From the NCBI GenBank assembly GCA_003247185.1, contig QKAV01000227.1:1-49281 (forward strand): a DNA stretch of 49,281 bases. Reading direction: 5' to 3'. Both the position numbers and the translations under genes were made by a program. This DNA is from Crocinitomicaceae bacterium (lineage in GTDB: Bacteria; Bacteroidota; Bacteroidia; Flavobacteriales_D; Crocinitomicaceae). The notes below the pieces were generated by a model, which worked only from the letters and a program-made list of their open reading frames with translations, did no database searches and was not told the DNA's origin. The stretch's first letter is position 1; every line of letters begins with the position of its first letter. Positions 23,819 to 32,921 of this stretch are shown in pieces.

Positions 23819-24883
23819 TTAGATGATCAACATTGCATCTCCATAAGAGTAGAAACGATATTTTTCTTTGATCGCTTCTTCATAAGCCTTCATCGTTAAC
23901 TCATATCCTGCAAACGCAGTGATCATCATTAACAACGTTGAAAGCGGTGTATGGAAATTTGTAATCAATGCATCCGCGATTGAGAAATCATACGGCGGGA
24001 AAATAAATTTATTTGTCCATCCGTCATAAGGTTTCAATAAACCTTCCGTTGAAACCGAACTTTCTATCGCGCGCATTGTTGTAGTACCAACGGCAAACAC
24101 TTTTTTCTTATTTCGCTTCGCTTCGTTCACAATCTCAGCACTCTTCTCCGGAATAATTACCTGCTCGGAATCCATTTTGTGCTTCGTAAGATCCTCAACC
24201 TCAACAGGACGGAATGTTCCCAATCCAACATGAAGTGTAATCTCAGCAAATTCTGCTCCCTTCAACTCCAGACGTTTCATCAACTCGCGTGAAAAGTGTA
24301 AACCTGCTGTTGGCGCTGCAACCGCTCCTTCCACTTTTGCAAATATGGTTTGATAACGCTCCTCATCGTCCTCTTCCACCGGGCGATCAATGTATTTCGG
24401 AAGCGGAGTTTCTCCCAATTCCGTAATAATTCGCTTAAATTCTTCGTACGGACCATCAAACAGGAAACGCAACGTACGTCCTCTGGAAGTAGTATTGTCA
24501 ATTACTTCAGCTACCAAAGAATCATCTTCACCGAAATACAATTTATTACCAATACGAATTTTGCGGGCAGGATCAACAAGAACATCCCAAAGTAAACTCT
24601 CGCGATTCAACTCCCGAAGCAGAAATACTTCGATTTTGGCACCCGTCTTTTCTTTGTTTCCATACATTCTGGCAGGAAACACACGTGTATTGTTCAGAAT
24701 CATCACATCCCCTTCATCCACATAATCGATCAAATCTTTGAACAATTTGTGTTCGATCTCACCAGTATCCCTGTGAACCACCATTAAACGAGACTCATCT
24801 CTATTTGGACTAGGATGTGCCGCGATCAATTCTTCCGGAAGGTCAAATTGAAATTGCGACAACTTCATCTTATTCATACTCAT
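23819..24883 (-). CDS. queA: S-adenosylmethionine:tRNA ribosyltransferase-isomerase
   Basis: This enzyme makes epoxyqueuosine in tRNA by moving the ribosyl moiety of SAM onto preQ1-modified G34. The 354 residues show the family hallmarks: FDLPEELIA and [13 protein letters not shown] near the start, [29 protein letters not shown] and [11 protein letters not shown]. An ATG at 24868 (MKLSQFQ) is an alternative start five codons in. A TACCTTTG box at 24909-24916 gives it its own promoter although truB precedes it by 53 bp. A strong terminator follows. Confidence 0.96.
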   Translation of the reverse strand: MSMNKMKLSQFQFDLPEELIAAHPSPNRDESRLMVVHRDTGEIEHKLFKDLIDYVDEGDVMILNNTRVFPARMYGNKEKTGAKIEVFLLRELNRESLLWDVLVDPARKIRIGNKLYFGEDDSLVAEVIDNTTSRGRTLRFLFDGPYEEFKRIITELGETPLPKYIDRPVEEDDEERYQTIFAKVEGAVAAPTAGLHFSRELMKRLELKGAEFAEITLHVGLGTFRPVEVEDLTKHKMDSEQVIIPEKSAEIVNEAKRNKKKVFAVGTTTMRAIESSVSTEGLLKPYDGWTNKFIFPPYDFSIADALITNFHTPLSTLLMMITAFAGYELTMKAYEEAIKEKYRFYSYGDAMLII

Positions 24884-24908
24884 AATCGTAAATATCTAAA
24901 AAGGGTTG

Positions 24909-24916
24909 CAAAGGTA
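24909..24916 (-). promoter_or_regulatory. -7 element (TACCTTTG) of queA
   Basis: It matches TAnnTTTG exactly, 25 bases before the queA ATG, in the gap after truB. Confidence 0.6.
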
Positions 24917-24936
24917 AATAAAATACCTCTTTTTTA

Positions 24937-25632
24937 CTATTCTGCTTCCTGAATCTTATTGATCCATTCATCGACAGTTAAACTATCCTCTATTTTTTGT
25001 TCACCGGAACGAGTCCTGCGCAGTTCCACCAGTGTTCCCCCCGAATGAAGAAATTTTCCTATATCGTGTGCAAGAGAGCGAATGTAGGTTCCCTTACTGC
25101 AAGCTACTTCAAACTCCAGAGTGGTATCATCTGTTCTGGATAACCGCAATGCATGTATGCTGATCCTATTTGGTTTTAACTCCACCACTTTTCCGGCTCT
25201 CGCAAGGTCATACGCTCGTTTTCCATCAATCTGTTTTGCGGAGAATAAAGGCGGCACCTGATCAAGTTCACCCGTAAATGCTCTTTCACATTCTCTTATT
25301 TGTTCCTCTGTGATATGGTCAACAGGATATTCGGCGTCGTAACCCGTTTCAAGATCATAAGAGGGCGTTGTTTTTCCGAGTAGAATTTTTCCAGTGTACG
25401 TTTTTTCACCGGCCATCAATGACTCGATGCGTTTCGTGTGACTCCCGGTACAGATTACAAGAACACCGGTAGCCAAAGGATCCAACGTGCCTGCATGTCC
25501 AACTTTAAACCGCTTGATCCCAAATCGCTTTTTCAAATTCCAGCGAATTTTATTCACCACGTCGAACGAAGTCCACCCGAGAGGCTTATCAACGACAATC
25601 GTTTTTCCTTCACGGAATTCGTCTAATAGCAT
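24937..25632 (-). CDS. truB: tRNA pseudouridine-55 synthase
   Basis: This enzyme makes the universal pseudouridine at position 55 in the T-loop of tRNAs. The catalytic Asp51 is in GHAGTLDPLATGVL; VDKPLGWTSFDVV near the N-terminus and GTYIRSLAHDIG are further signatures. Its 231 residues are the compact bacterial form without a long PUA tail. It lies 16 bp after the DUF3098 gene. In many Bacteroidota uppP lies between these two genes; here it is missing. Identification is secure. Confidence 0.96.
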   Translation of the reverse strand: MLLDEFREGKTIVVDKPLGWTSFDVVNKIRWNLKKRFGIKRFKVGHAGTLDPLATGVLVICTGSHTKRIESLMAGEKTYTGKILLGKTTPSYDLETGYDAEYPVDHITEEQIRECERAFTGELDQVPPLFSAKQIDGKRAYDLARAGKVVELKPNRISIHALRLSRTDDTTLEFEVACSKGTYIRSLAHDIGKFLHSGGTLVELRRTRSGEQKIEDSLTVDEWINKIQEAE

Positions 25633-25648
25633 GAAAACGAAATTAATC

Positions 25649-25894
25649 TTAGTTCTTGGATTTAGGTTTTTTCATGATCGCGTAAAGGATCACAACATAA
25701 CCCAAAATGATCAATATAGGAGAGATTGTGATGCGAATTGGGCTGAACAACTCATCCGCATTAAAATCGTTTGGATTCTCCGCTCCTCCTCCGATCATTA
25801 AAATAAAACCAAGGACATTAATAGCAAGTCCAACAAGAAGTAACTTATAGTTTTCCTTTTGAAATGAGAAAGGAAGATTTTTTTTCTGATCCAT
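25649..25894 (-). CDS. DUF3098 small membrane protein
   Basis: This 81-residue protein has two membrane helices (about 17-37 and 54-73) with a short acidic loop between (ENPNDFNADELFSP). The pattern GLAINVLGFILMIGGG is the DUF3098 signature. I start at the ATG at 25894 (MDQKKN), because the longer open frame at 25918 would overlap ftsX by 14 bp and lacks a good N-terminus. DUF3098 genes regularly follow ftsX in this phylum, which suggests a cell-envelope or division role; that role is not established. Confidence 0.85.
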   Translation of the reverse strand: MDQKKNLPFSFQKENYKLLLVGLAINVLGFILMIGGGAENPNDFNADELFSPIRITISPILIILGYVVILYAIMKKPKSKN

Positions 25895-25904
25895 AGAACC
25901 AAAA

Positions 25905-26792
25905 TTAATACAAATCATCCAATTTCATACGCAAATATTTGTTAAGTGCGAACCAGGTCGAGATATACGAAATAATGATTCCAATAACAATGAGGCTTCC
26001 GGTTAATATTCCGAAGGTAATCAGATCGTACGTAATTTCTATAGAATCCAATGCATTATTCAACGCGTAGAACAATCCCATCAGCAATGCAGTACCAATT
26101 ATTCCGCTTACAAAACCAATTCCGATCGATTGTGTCAGGAAAGGCTTTCGTATAAATCGCGAAGTCGCCCCCACCAATTGCATTGTTTTAATTGAAAAAC
26201 GCTTTGAATAGAGTGCCAAACGAATCGTATTGTTGATCATAGCCACCGCAATAACGATTAACAAAATTGCAACTGCTCCAAATAGAAACACAAATTGCTT
26301 AAATCCCAGATTCACTGATTCTACACTCGACTCCTGATAACTGATCGTTTCGATCTGATCGCCATAGGCCTCCATGATCTTCTTTTTCAGTTTTTGCATA
26401 CCCTCTACGGTAGCAAATTCTTCTTTCGGTTTATATGAGATATTTGTAGGAATAGGGTTTTCACCATCCAGTAATTCCATGATTTCGTCCTTTTCTCCCA
26501 AACCGACAAATTCTTCCAACGCACGATCCTGAGATACAAAGATCACTTCACTGAAATCCGACCAGGTTTTCAACTCCTGTTCAACTTGTTTAATGTCGGC
26601 ATCAGATAAGTCAGGCGAAAAGAAAATGTCTGCCTGTAAACTTTCCTTTGCCTGCTTCTGAATATTTTCCAAACCAAAATAACCTCCCAGAACAAGACCG
26701 ATCATAAACAAAACCAAAGAGATCCCAATAACGGTAGATACATAACTGGTTCTAAGCCCTCTTCGATTGTATTTTTCTGCATTTACTGCCAT
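25905..26792 (-). CDS. ftsX: Cell division protein FtsX (ABC transporter permease-like)
   Basis: FtsX pairs with FtsE and signals to cell-wall hydrolases during division. Four membrane helices are visible: residues 20-44, about 168-190, about 222-246 and about 256-280. An extracytoplasmic loop of ~120 residues lies between the first two, and VAMINNTIRLALYSKRFSIKTMQLVGATS is the permease signature. Its 295 residues are typical. A TATTTTTG box (26797-26804) ends four bases before the ATG, implying a leaderless or nearly leaderless mRNA. No ftsE is in the window, as is usual in Bacteroidota. DUF3098 follows by 10 bp. Confidence 0.95.
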   Translation of the reverse strand: MAVNAEKYNRRGLRTSYVSTVIGISLVLFMIGLVLGGYFGLENIQKQAKESLQADIFFSPDLSDADIKQVEQELKTWSDFSEVIFVSQDRALEEFVGLGEKDEIMELLDGENPIPTNISYKPKEEFATVEGMQKLKKKIMEAYGDQIETISYQESSVESVNLGFKQFVFLFGAVAILLIVIAVAMINNTIRLALYSKRFSIKTMQLVGATSRFIRKPFLTQSIGIGFVSGIIGTALLMGLFYALNNALDSIEITYDLITFGILTGSLIVIGIIISYISTWFALNKYLRMKLDDLY

Positions 26793-26796
26793 GATT

Positions 26797-26804
26797 CAAA
26801 AATA
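26797..26804 (-). promoter_or_regulatory. -7 element (TATTTTTG) of ftsX
   Basis: It matches TAnnTTTG exactly and is separated from the ftsX ATG by AATC only. Confidence 0.65.
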
Positions 26805-26855
26805 AAACAGCACGATCTAATTCCATCACTTCGGAAAATTAGTTTTTCAATACCA

Positions 26856-26886
26856 TTTGTTCATTAGATTTGATTTTATATTTTTG
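26856..26886 (+). promoter_or_regulatory. Promoter of the tetR-reductase operon (TTTG -33 and TATTTTTG -7)
   Basis: A TTTG at 26856-26859 and a TATTTTTG at 26879-26886 match the two Bacteroidota promoter elements with 19 bp between them. This is the best two-part promoter in the window. Confidence 0.7.
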
Positions 26887-26887
26887 T

Positions 26888-26903
26888 AAGTGATTACTCA
26901 CTT
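26888..26903. promoter_or_regulatory. Inverted-repeat operator, probable TetR autoregulation site
   Basis: AAGTGA-TTAC-TCACTT is a perfect 6+6 inverted repeat with four central bases. It begins two bases after the -7 element and ends two bases before the tetR ATG, so it covers the likely transcription start. TetR-type dimers bind such sites. Confidence 0.65.
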
Positions 26904-26905
26904 TT

Positions 26906-27430
26906 ATGTCTAAAAAAGAAATAATATTATCAAAGGCCCTGGAACTATTTGCTTCTAGAGGATATGATGCAACATCTACAAGGCAGATCGCTACTGAGGC
27001 GCACGTTTCCGAAGGACTTATCTTTCGGCATTTTCACAATAAAGAAGGTCTGTTGGAAGCCGTTTTGCTCCAGGGAATAAATAAAGCGACCCAATATATC
27101 GAACCCATTTTAGAAATGACTGATCCCAGACAAATCATAGAATCAGCCATTTGCCTGCCGACACATGTGCCCATTGAAGAACACGAATTCTGGAAGTTGT
27201 TATACACCTTAAAATGGCAACGCGCCAACTACCCGCAGGAAGCGTTTGACCAATTGCAACAAAAGCTAACTGCAGCCTTTGAGTCGCTTGGTTTCGAATC
27301 TCCCGAGCTCGAGGCGCAATTAATTGAAATCTATATTGACGGCCTGGCCACTGAAATACTGCTTCGAGGTGGTGACCCGACAGCATTGACACAAAAAATA
27401 CTTACCAAATATTTTAAAAATGAACATTGA
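26906..27430 (+). CDS. TetR/AcrR-family transcriptional repressor
   Basis: The 174-residue regulator has the N-terminal TetR helix-turn-helix (KALELFASRGYDATSTRQIA, then HVSEGLIFRHF and NKEGLLEAVL, about 8-55). The ligand-binding half is less typical. It overlaps the following reductase gene by 11 bp, so the two are one operon. The 16-bp inverted repeat over the transcription start suggests it represses itself and the reductase until an inducer binds. The inducer is unknown. Confidence 0.93.
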   Translation: MSKKEIILSKALELFASRGYDATSTRQIATEAHVSEGLIFRHFHNKEGLLEAVLLQGINKATQYIEPILEMTDPRQIIESAICLPTHVPIEEHEFWKLLYTLKWQRANYPQEAFDQLQQKLTAAFESLGFESPELEAQLIEIYIDGLATEILLRGGDPTALTQKILTKYFKNEH

Positions 27431-28472
27431 TAAAACAAAACCGGTACTGGTTACCGGAGCAACAGGCTATGTAGCCGGAAGACTGGTGGAAAGATTACTT
27501 CAGGAAGGATTAACTGTTCACGCTGCAGTGAGAGATCCTGAAAACAACATTAAAACCGCCCCGCTAAAAGAGCTCGAAAGCAAATCATCCGGAAGCATTA
27601 AATTTTTTAAGGCCGATCTCCTGGACAAGGGATCCTTCGATCAAGCTGCTGAGCATTGTGAGTTAATCTTCCACACAGCATCGCCCTTCATCCGGAATGT
27701 GAAAGATCCTCAAAAAGATCTGATCAATCCGGCACTGGAAGGTACGAGAAACGTATTGGAAACAGCAAACAGAACTAATACGATGAAGCGTGTTGTTCTT
27801 ACCAGTAGCTGTGCGGCCATTTACGGAGATGCCGTAGATTTAAAACAGGCTCCGAATAACACCTTAACAGAAGAGATTTGGAACACTTCTTCGAGTTTGG
27901 AGCACCAGCCTTATTCTTATTCAAAAACACTCGCTGAAAAAGAAGCATGGAAATTAGCCTCAGAGCAAAACAACTGGGACCTGGTAACAATCAATCCTTC
28001 GTTTGTGATTGGTCCGGGAATCAATCCCAATGGGACTTCTGAATCCTTTTCCATTTTTAAACAAATCGGCAAAGGCGATTTTAAAATGGGCGCGCCGGAA
28101 ATGAACATTGGCTGCATTGATGTACGCGACCTGGCAGAAGCTCATTATCGCGCCGGATTTACTCCTGAAGCCAAAGGGCGCTATATCATTTCATCAGAAG
28201 ACACCGGATTTCTTCAGTTGGCATCTGTGATCAGAAAGAAGTATCCTAATTATCCGATCGGTACTAAAAAAGTGCCGAAGTGGTTATTATGGCTAATTGC
28301 CCCAACGGTTGGAATGACACGTTCGGAAGTGAGTAAAAACATTGGTTATCCCTGGCATGCTTCCAATGAGAAAAGTGTACGTGAATTAAACATGACTTAC
28401 CGACCGGTTGAGCAATCAGCTGTCGAATTCTTCCAGTTTTTAATAGATGGAGGACAGATCAAAAAACGTTGA
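27420..28472 (+). CDS. NAD(P)-dependent epimerase/aldehyde reductase of the dihydroflavonol-reductase-like group
   Basis: This is an extended short-chain dehydrogenase of 350 residues. The nucleotide motif GATGYVAGRL lies near residue 12, a HTASPF segment marks the substrate pocket, and the catalytic YSYSKTLAEK triad region follows. This group acts on aldehydes or ketones such as methylglyoxal, fitting control by the preceding TetR repressor, which it overlaps by 11 bp. The gene ends flush with the convergent dehydrogenase: both stops share TGATCA (28470-28475) with no base between. The exact substrate is unknown. Confidence 0.9.
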   Translation: MNIDKTKPVLVTGATGYVAGRLVERLLQEGLTVHAAVRDPENNIKTAPLKELESKSSGSIKFFKADLLDKGSFDQAAEHCELIFHTASPFIRNVKDPQKDLINPALEGTRNVLETANRTNTMKRVVLTSSCAAIYGDAVDLKQAPNNTLTEEIWNTSSSLEHQPYSYSKTLAEKEAWKLASEQNNWDLVTINPSFVIGPGINPNGTSESFSIFKQIGKGDFKMGAPEMNIGCIDVRDLAEAHYRAGFTPEAKGRYIISSEDTGFLQLASVIRKKYPNYPIGTKKVPKWLLWLIAPTVGMTRSEVSKNIGYPWHASNEKSVRELNMTYRPVEQSAVEFFQFLIDGGQIKKR

Positions 28473-29975
28473 TCAGATTAATTCCGGGGGAAGCAATTCC
28501 TCCGGAACATTTTGAAAAACCACTGGTCTTAACCAGCGTCGGATCGAATTTGTCCCGACAGCTGTGAACCGTTCGTCAGTGGTCGCAGGATATGGCCCGC
28601 CGTGATTCATTGCCTCGCAAACTTCCACTCCGGTTGGAACTCCGTTAATGATAATGCGACCTACACGCGCCTGAATCAACTCAAACAGTTCTTTTACGTC
28701 GGCTCCCGCTTCCCCCTCGTATAACAACGTACCAGTTAATTGTCCTGATAGTACCGAAAGGGCTTCCTTCATTTGCTTTACATCCTCGCAAGCAATAATC
28801 ATAGATGCAGGGCCAAACATCTCATGTTGTAAATCGGGGTTGTTAATGAAATACTCCGCATCACAATTAAAAAGTATGGAATTAACAGAAGAAGCTGTTT
28901 CACTGATGTTTCCTGACAATGTCTCTACCCGTACATTTTCGGATGTTTGCTCCACTCCCTTCATAAAACCGGAAAACAGATCCGGATGCAACATGGCATG
29001 TGATCCTAACTTTTCAAGTTCACGAATCAGGACTTGTTTGAACTCTTCCAAAGCATCACCTTTAACGGAAATAATCAAACCTGGCTTGGTACAAAACTGA
29101 CCTGCTCCTGTTGCAATTGAAACAGCATACTTAGACGCCCATTGTTCAATCTCCCGGCGATTTCCAAATGCCGAAGGATGGATACAAACCGGATTCAAGG
29201 AACCCATTTCTGCGAAGAAAGGAATAGGAACTTCGCGTTGCTGCGCTATATCAAACAAGGCCCTTCCGCCTCTCAGACTTCCTGTAAATCCGACACCTTT
29301 CACATGCGGGTGTTTAATCAAATACCCGCCTGATTCATGTGACCGGATATTTAGATTTGAGAAGATTCCATCGGGCATTCCGGTAGCTTTTGCTGCTTCC
29401 AGTACTTGCTGTGCAATCAATTCCCCGATCCCTGCATGCATCGGATGCGACTTCACAACAACCGGACATCCGGCAGCTAATGCACTGGCACTATCTCCCC
29501 CGATTGTGGAATAAGCAAAGGGGAAATTACTACTTCCAAAAACCACGATCGGTCCAAGTGGAAAGTAGGTCTTTCTAAGGTCATTTGTTCCCTTATGTTT
29601 AACAACTTCCGGGAATGTATCCGACAGGATGTATTCCGCAAATAAATTCAATTGTAATATCGTCCGATCCAATTCGCTATTCGCTCTATCCAGCGGCAAA
29701 CTTGATTCGAGACAAAAAATACGGGTAAGCTCACTCCTGTTTACCTCCAGATTATGGGCAATTGCCTTTAAAAAAGCAGCTCTTTTATCATAAGATGTTT
29801 TAGCATACGCTGCCGAAACAGAAGATGCCAATATTAATGCCTCATTGATTTCTTCCTTTGTTGCCTCAAAAATTTCCCAATCATTTTCAGCCCCTTTCAA
29901 ACTGTTAAAGGTTCTGTAAGCATTCTCCGTACTTTGACTCAGTTTATTCCCGATATTACTTTTTCCTGTGATCAT
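28473..29975 (-). CDS. Alpha-ketoglutaric semialdehyde dehydrogenase-type aldehyde dehydrogenase
   Basis: This NADP-dependent aldehyde dehydrogenase family member (500 residues) shows the catalytic cysteine in GQFCTKPG (Cys295) and the general base in FAEMGSLNP (Glu256). FGSSNFPFAYSTIGGDSASALAAGCPV is the subfamily hallmark. Relatives oxidise alpha-ketoglutarate semialdehyde in hydroxyproline or sugar-acid breakdown; no such pathway genes are adjacent, so the physiological role is open. Its ATG lies six bases after the U-tract of the accC terminator, and I find no separate promoter box. It converges head-on with the reductase gene. Confidence 0.9.
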   Translation of the reverse strand: MITGKSNIGNKLSQSTENAYRTFNSLKGAENDWEIFEATKEEINEALILASSVSAAYAKTSYDKRAAFLKAIAHNLEVNRSELTRIFCLESSLPLDRANSELDRTILQLNLFAEYILSDTFPEVVKHKGTNDLRKTYFPLGPIVVFGSSNFPFAYSTIGGDSASALAAGCPVVVKSHPMHAGIGELIAQQVLEAAKATGMPDGIFSNLNIRSHESGGYLIKHPHVKGVGFTGSLRGGRALFDIAQQREVPIPFFAEMGSLNPVCIHPSAFGNRREIEQWASKYAVSIATGAGQFCTKPGLIISVKGDALEEFKQVLIRELEKLGSHAMLHPDLFSGFMKGVEQTSENVRVETLSGNISETASSVNSILFNCDAEYFINNPDLQHEMFGPASMIIACEDVKQMKEALSVLSGQLTGTLLYEGEAGADVKELFELIQARVGRIIINGVPTGVEVCEAMNHGGPYPATTDERFTAVGTNSIRRWLRPVVFQNVPEELLPPELI

Positions 29976-29981
29976 TACAAT

Positions 29982-30010
29982 AAAAAAAGGGACAACTTTC
30001 GTTGTCCCTT
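29982..30010 (-). terminator. Terminator after accC, abutting the next gene start
   Basis: AAGGGACAAC (29987-29996) pairs perfectly with GTTGTCCCTT (30001-30010) around TTTC. The U-tract (A-run 29982-29988) ends six bases before the ATG of the dehydrogenase gene at 29975. Confidence 0.85.
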
Positions 30011-30015
30011 ATATT

Positions 30016-31356
30016 TTAAAATTCGAATGTTTCCATGAATTTCGTTGTGAAATTTCCTTTTATGAAATCCTCATTTTCCATGAGTTTTTGATGGAAAGGA
30101 ATTGTTGTTTTCACACCTTCAATAATGTATTCCCCAAGCGCTCGTTTCATTTTCTTGATCGCTTCTTCTCTTGTCTGAGCAACAACGATCAGTTTAGAGA
30201 TCATCGAGTCGTAATTTGGCGGAATGATGTACCCGGCATAAGCATGTGTATCAATACGAACACCATGACCACCCGGACTATGATAACTTGTTATTTTTCC
30301 CGGAGACGGTCTGAAGTCCGTATACGGATCTTCCGCATTAATACGACACTGGATAGCATGTAATTGCGGGTAGTAGTTTTTACCCGAGATCTTTTCACCG
30401 GCAGCAATTTTTATCTGCTCCTTAATCAGATCGTAGTTAATTACTTCTTCTGTAATCGTATGTTCCACCTGAATACGTGTGTTCATTTCCATAAAGTAGA
30501 AATCACGGTTTTTATCAACCAGGAATTCTACTGTACCAACACCTTCGTAGTTCACAGCCTTTGTAGCTCTAATAGCGGCCTCACCCATTTTTTCACGCAA
30601 TTCATCTGTCATGAATGGTGACGGTGTTTCCTCGACTAGTTTCTGGTGACGGCGTTGAATTGAACAATCACGCTCAGAGAGGTGACATGCATTTCCGTAT
30701 TGGTCACCGGCAATCTGGATTTCAATATGACGTGGCTCTTCAATGAATTTCTCCATGTAGATCCCATCGTTTCCAAAGGCAGCTCCGGCTTCCTGACGGG
30801 TTTTGTTCCAAGCATTTTCCAGCTCTTCTTCTTTCCAAACAACACGCATTCCTTTACCACCACCTCCGGCAGTAGCTTTAAGGATTACAGGATATTTGAT
30901 TTTCTTAGCTACTTTAACTGCATCAGCAAGATCTTTCAAAAGACCATCTGAACCGGGAATACAAGGTACACCTGCAGCAATCATAGTTGCTTTCGCGTTT
31001 GACTTGTCTCCCATTCCGGCAATCTGTTCCGGAGTAGCTCCGATAAACTTGATATTGTGTTCCTGACAAACGCGAGAAAATTTCTCGTTTTCAGAAAGGA
31101 ATCCGTATCCCGGATGAATCGCATCGGCATTTGTAATTTCAGCCGCAGCGATAATATTTGGAATCGATAAATACGATTGTGCACTAACCGCCGGTCCGAT
31201 ACATACTGCCTCATCCGCAAAGCGAACAGGCAAACTATCTTTATCCGCAGTAGAATACACCGCAACCGTTTTTATTCCCATTTCCTTACACGTTCGAATA
31301 ACACGCAAGGCAATCTCACCACGATTGGCGATCAATATTTTTTTAAACATTGCCAT
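30016..31356 (-). CDS. accC: Acetyl-CoA carboxylase biotin carboxylase subunit
   Basis: This subunit carboxylates the biotin on AccB using ATP and bicarbonate, the first step of fatty-acid synthesis. It starts [23 protein letters not shown], has the ATP-grasp loop [14 protein letters not shown] and [13 protein letters not shown], and ends with the [15 protein letters not shown] catalytic region. Its 446 residues are normal. The first ATG is at 31356; the family usually starts at the ATG at 31350. It lies 43 bp after accB and is the last gene of the lipid block, closed by a terminator. Confidence 0.97.
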   Translation of the reverse strand: MAMFKKILIANRGEIALRVIRTCKEMGIKTVAVYSTADKDSLPVRFADEAVCIGPAVSAQSYLSIPNIIAAAEITNADAIHPGYGFLSENEKFSRVCQEHNIKFIGATPEQIAGMGDKSNAKATMIAAGVPCIPGSDGLLKDLADAVKVAKKIKYPVILKATAGGGGKGMRVVWKEEELENAWNKTRQEAGAAFGNDGIYMEKFIEEPRHIEIQIAGDQYGNACHLSERDCSIQRRHQKLVEETPSPFMTDELREKMGEAAIRATKAVNYEGVGTVEFLVDKNRDFYFMEMNTRIQVEHTITEEVINYDLIKEQIKIAAGEKISGKNYYPQLHAIQCRINAEDPYTDFRPSPGKITSYHSPGGHGVRIDTHAYAGYIIPPNYDSMISKLIVVAQTREEAIKKMKRALGEYIIEGVKTTIPFHQKLMENEDFIKGNFTTKFMETFEF

Positions 31357-31399
31357 AAGACATTATTTAATTACCCTTAAAAAGGTAGTGTAAAACGAA

Positions 31400-31891
31400 T
31401 TAAGACGGATCTACCAAGAACAATGGTTGATCATATTCTACAGGTGAAGAATCATCCACTAATACCTTCACGATCTTACCTGAAACTTCTGATTCGATCT
31501 CATTGAATAATTTCATTGCTTCAATGATACAAACAGTAGTACCTGTAGATACTGTATCTCCTACATTTACAAATGCATCTTTATCCGGACCAGGTGAACG
31601 ATAGAACGTACCGATCATCGGAGATTTAATCGTAATATATTTTGAATCATCACTCGCTGCAGGTGCCGCTGGAGCTGCAGGTGCTGCCGCAGGTACCGGA
31701 GCTGCAACAGGTGCTGCTGCAACCTGAGGCAAAGCTGCAGGAGCAGCCTGAACGATAATTTGTTTTTCTTCACGAACAGATAAGTCCTGAGTTTTAATTG
31801 TCAGTTTAAAATCTTTTTGTTCGATTTCTACTTCACTTACACCTGATTTTGCTACAAATTTGATCAGGTCTTGAATTTCTTTAATGTTCAT
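31400..31891 (-). CDS. accB: Acetyl-CoA carboxylase biotin carboxyl carrier protein
   Basis: This protein carries the carboxylated biotin between the carboxylase subunits. The biotin-acceptor Lys127 is in [10 protein letters not shown], after [14 protein letters not shown]. An Ala/Pro-rich flexible linker spans ~50-80. It has 163 residues. I use the ATG at 31891 (MNIKEIQD), since the longer open frame begins with a TTG. It sits 35 bp after fabH and immediately before accC, the usual pair. Confidence 0.96.
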   Translation of the reverse strand: MNIKEIQDLIKFVAKSGVSEVEIEQKDFKLTIKTQDLSVREEKQIIVQAAPAALPQVAAAPVAAPVPAAAPAAPAAPAASDDSKYITIKSPMIGTFYRSPGPDKDAFVNVGDTVSTGTTVCIIEAMKLFNEIESEVSGKIVKVLVDDSSPVEYDQPLFLVDPS

Positions 31892-31926
31892 TTTCAAAAG
31901 AATTTAACGCAGTAAAAATAATATTT

Positions 31927-32916
31927 TTAGGAATTGTAAGCCCATTTGATGTAAACTGCTCCCCAAGTAAATCCACCACCGAATGCAGAAAGGATCAGAT
32001 TGTCTCCTTTTTTCAATTGTTTTTCATAATCCCACAAGCACAGTGGCAATGTACCTGCAGTTGTATTACCATATTTCTGAATATTGATCATTACTTTCTC
32101 TTTGGGAAGCCCCATACGATTTGCAGTTGCATCAATAATTCTCAGGTTCGCCTGGTGTGGCACCAACCAATCCACATCTTCCGAACTCAGGTTGTTTTTT
32201 TCCATGATCTGAGCGGAAACTTCTGCCATATTCGTTACGGCAAATTTGAATACCTGTTTCCCCTCCTGTTTTACGAAATGCATGCGTTGATCAACCGTTT
32301 CGTGTGAAGCAGGGTTCAAAGATCCTCCGGCAGGCTGTAATAAGTACTCTCTACCTGAACCATCTGCATGCAAGATGAAGTCCTGGATCCCCAAACCTTC
32401 TTCATTTGGTTCCAACATCACAGCTCCTGCACCATCTCCAAATATGACACATGTAGTTCTGTCCTGATAATCAATAATGGAAGACATTTTGTCCACTCCT
32501 ACTACGATTACCTTTTTATAGCGACCCGTTTCAATGAACTGTGCTCCGGTAGAAATTCCATAGATAAAACCTGAACATGCTGCGATGAGGTCGTACCCCC
32601 AGGCATTTTTCAGTCCCAATTTATCGCACAAAACATTTGATGTACTCGGAAATGGGTAATCCGGTGTTACCGTTCCCACAATAACCAAATCCACCTCTTC
32701 AGGTTTCGTATTTGTCTTTTCAAGCAGGGCGCGTACAGCCTCGACGCTCATATCCGATGAAGCGCCATTTTTCATGATCCTTCTCTCTTTGATACCTGTT
32801 CTGGAGGTAATCCATTCATCTGAAGTATCCACAATTGTAGAAAGTTCCTCGTTCGTTAGGATATAATCAGGAAGGTATCCCGCTACTCCTGTGATCGCCG
32901 CTGTAATCTTTCCCAT
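31927..32916 (-). CDS. fabH: Beta-ketoacyl-ACP synthase III
   Basis: FabH starts fatty-acid chains by condensing acetyl-CoA with malonyl-ACP. The catalytic triad is visible: Cys114 ([10 protein letters not shown]), His254 (VPHQANLRI) and Asn284 (YGNTTAGTL). The length of 329 is standard. It lies 5 bp after plsX and precedes accB, so a single transcript probably supplies initiation and carboxylation steps together. Confidence 0.97.
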   Translation of the reverse strand: MGKITAAITGVAGYLPDYILTNEELSTIVDTSDEWITSRTGIKERRIMKNGASSDMSVEAVRALLEKTNTKPEEVDLVIVGTVTPDYPFPSTSNVLCDKLGLKNAWGYDLIAACSGFIYGISTGAQFIETGRYKKVIVVGVDKMSSIIDYQDRTTCVIFGDGAGAVMLEPNEEGLGIQDFILHADGSGREYLLQPAGGSLNPASHETVDQRMHFVKQEGKQVFKFAVTNMAEVSAQIMEKNNLSSEDVDWLVPHQANLRIIDATANRMGLPKEKVMINIQKYGNTTAGTLPLCLWDYEKQLKKGDNLILSAFGGGFTWGAVYIKWAYNS

Positions 32917-32921
32917 AATTT

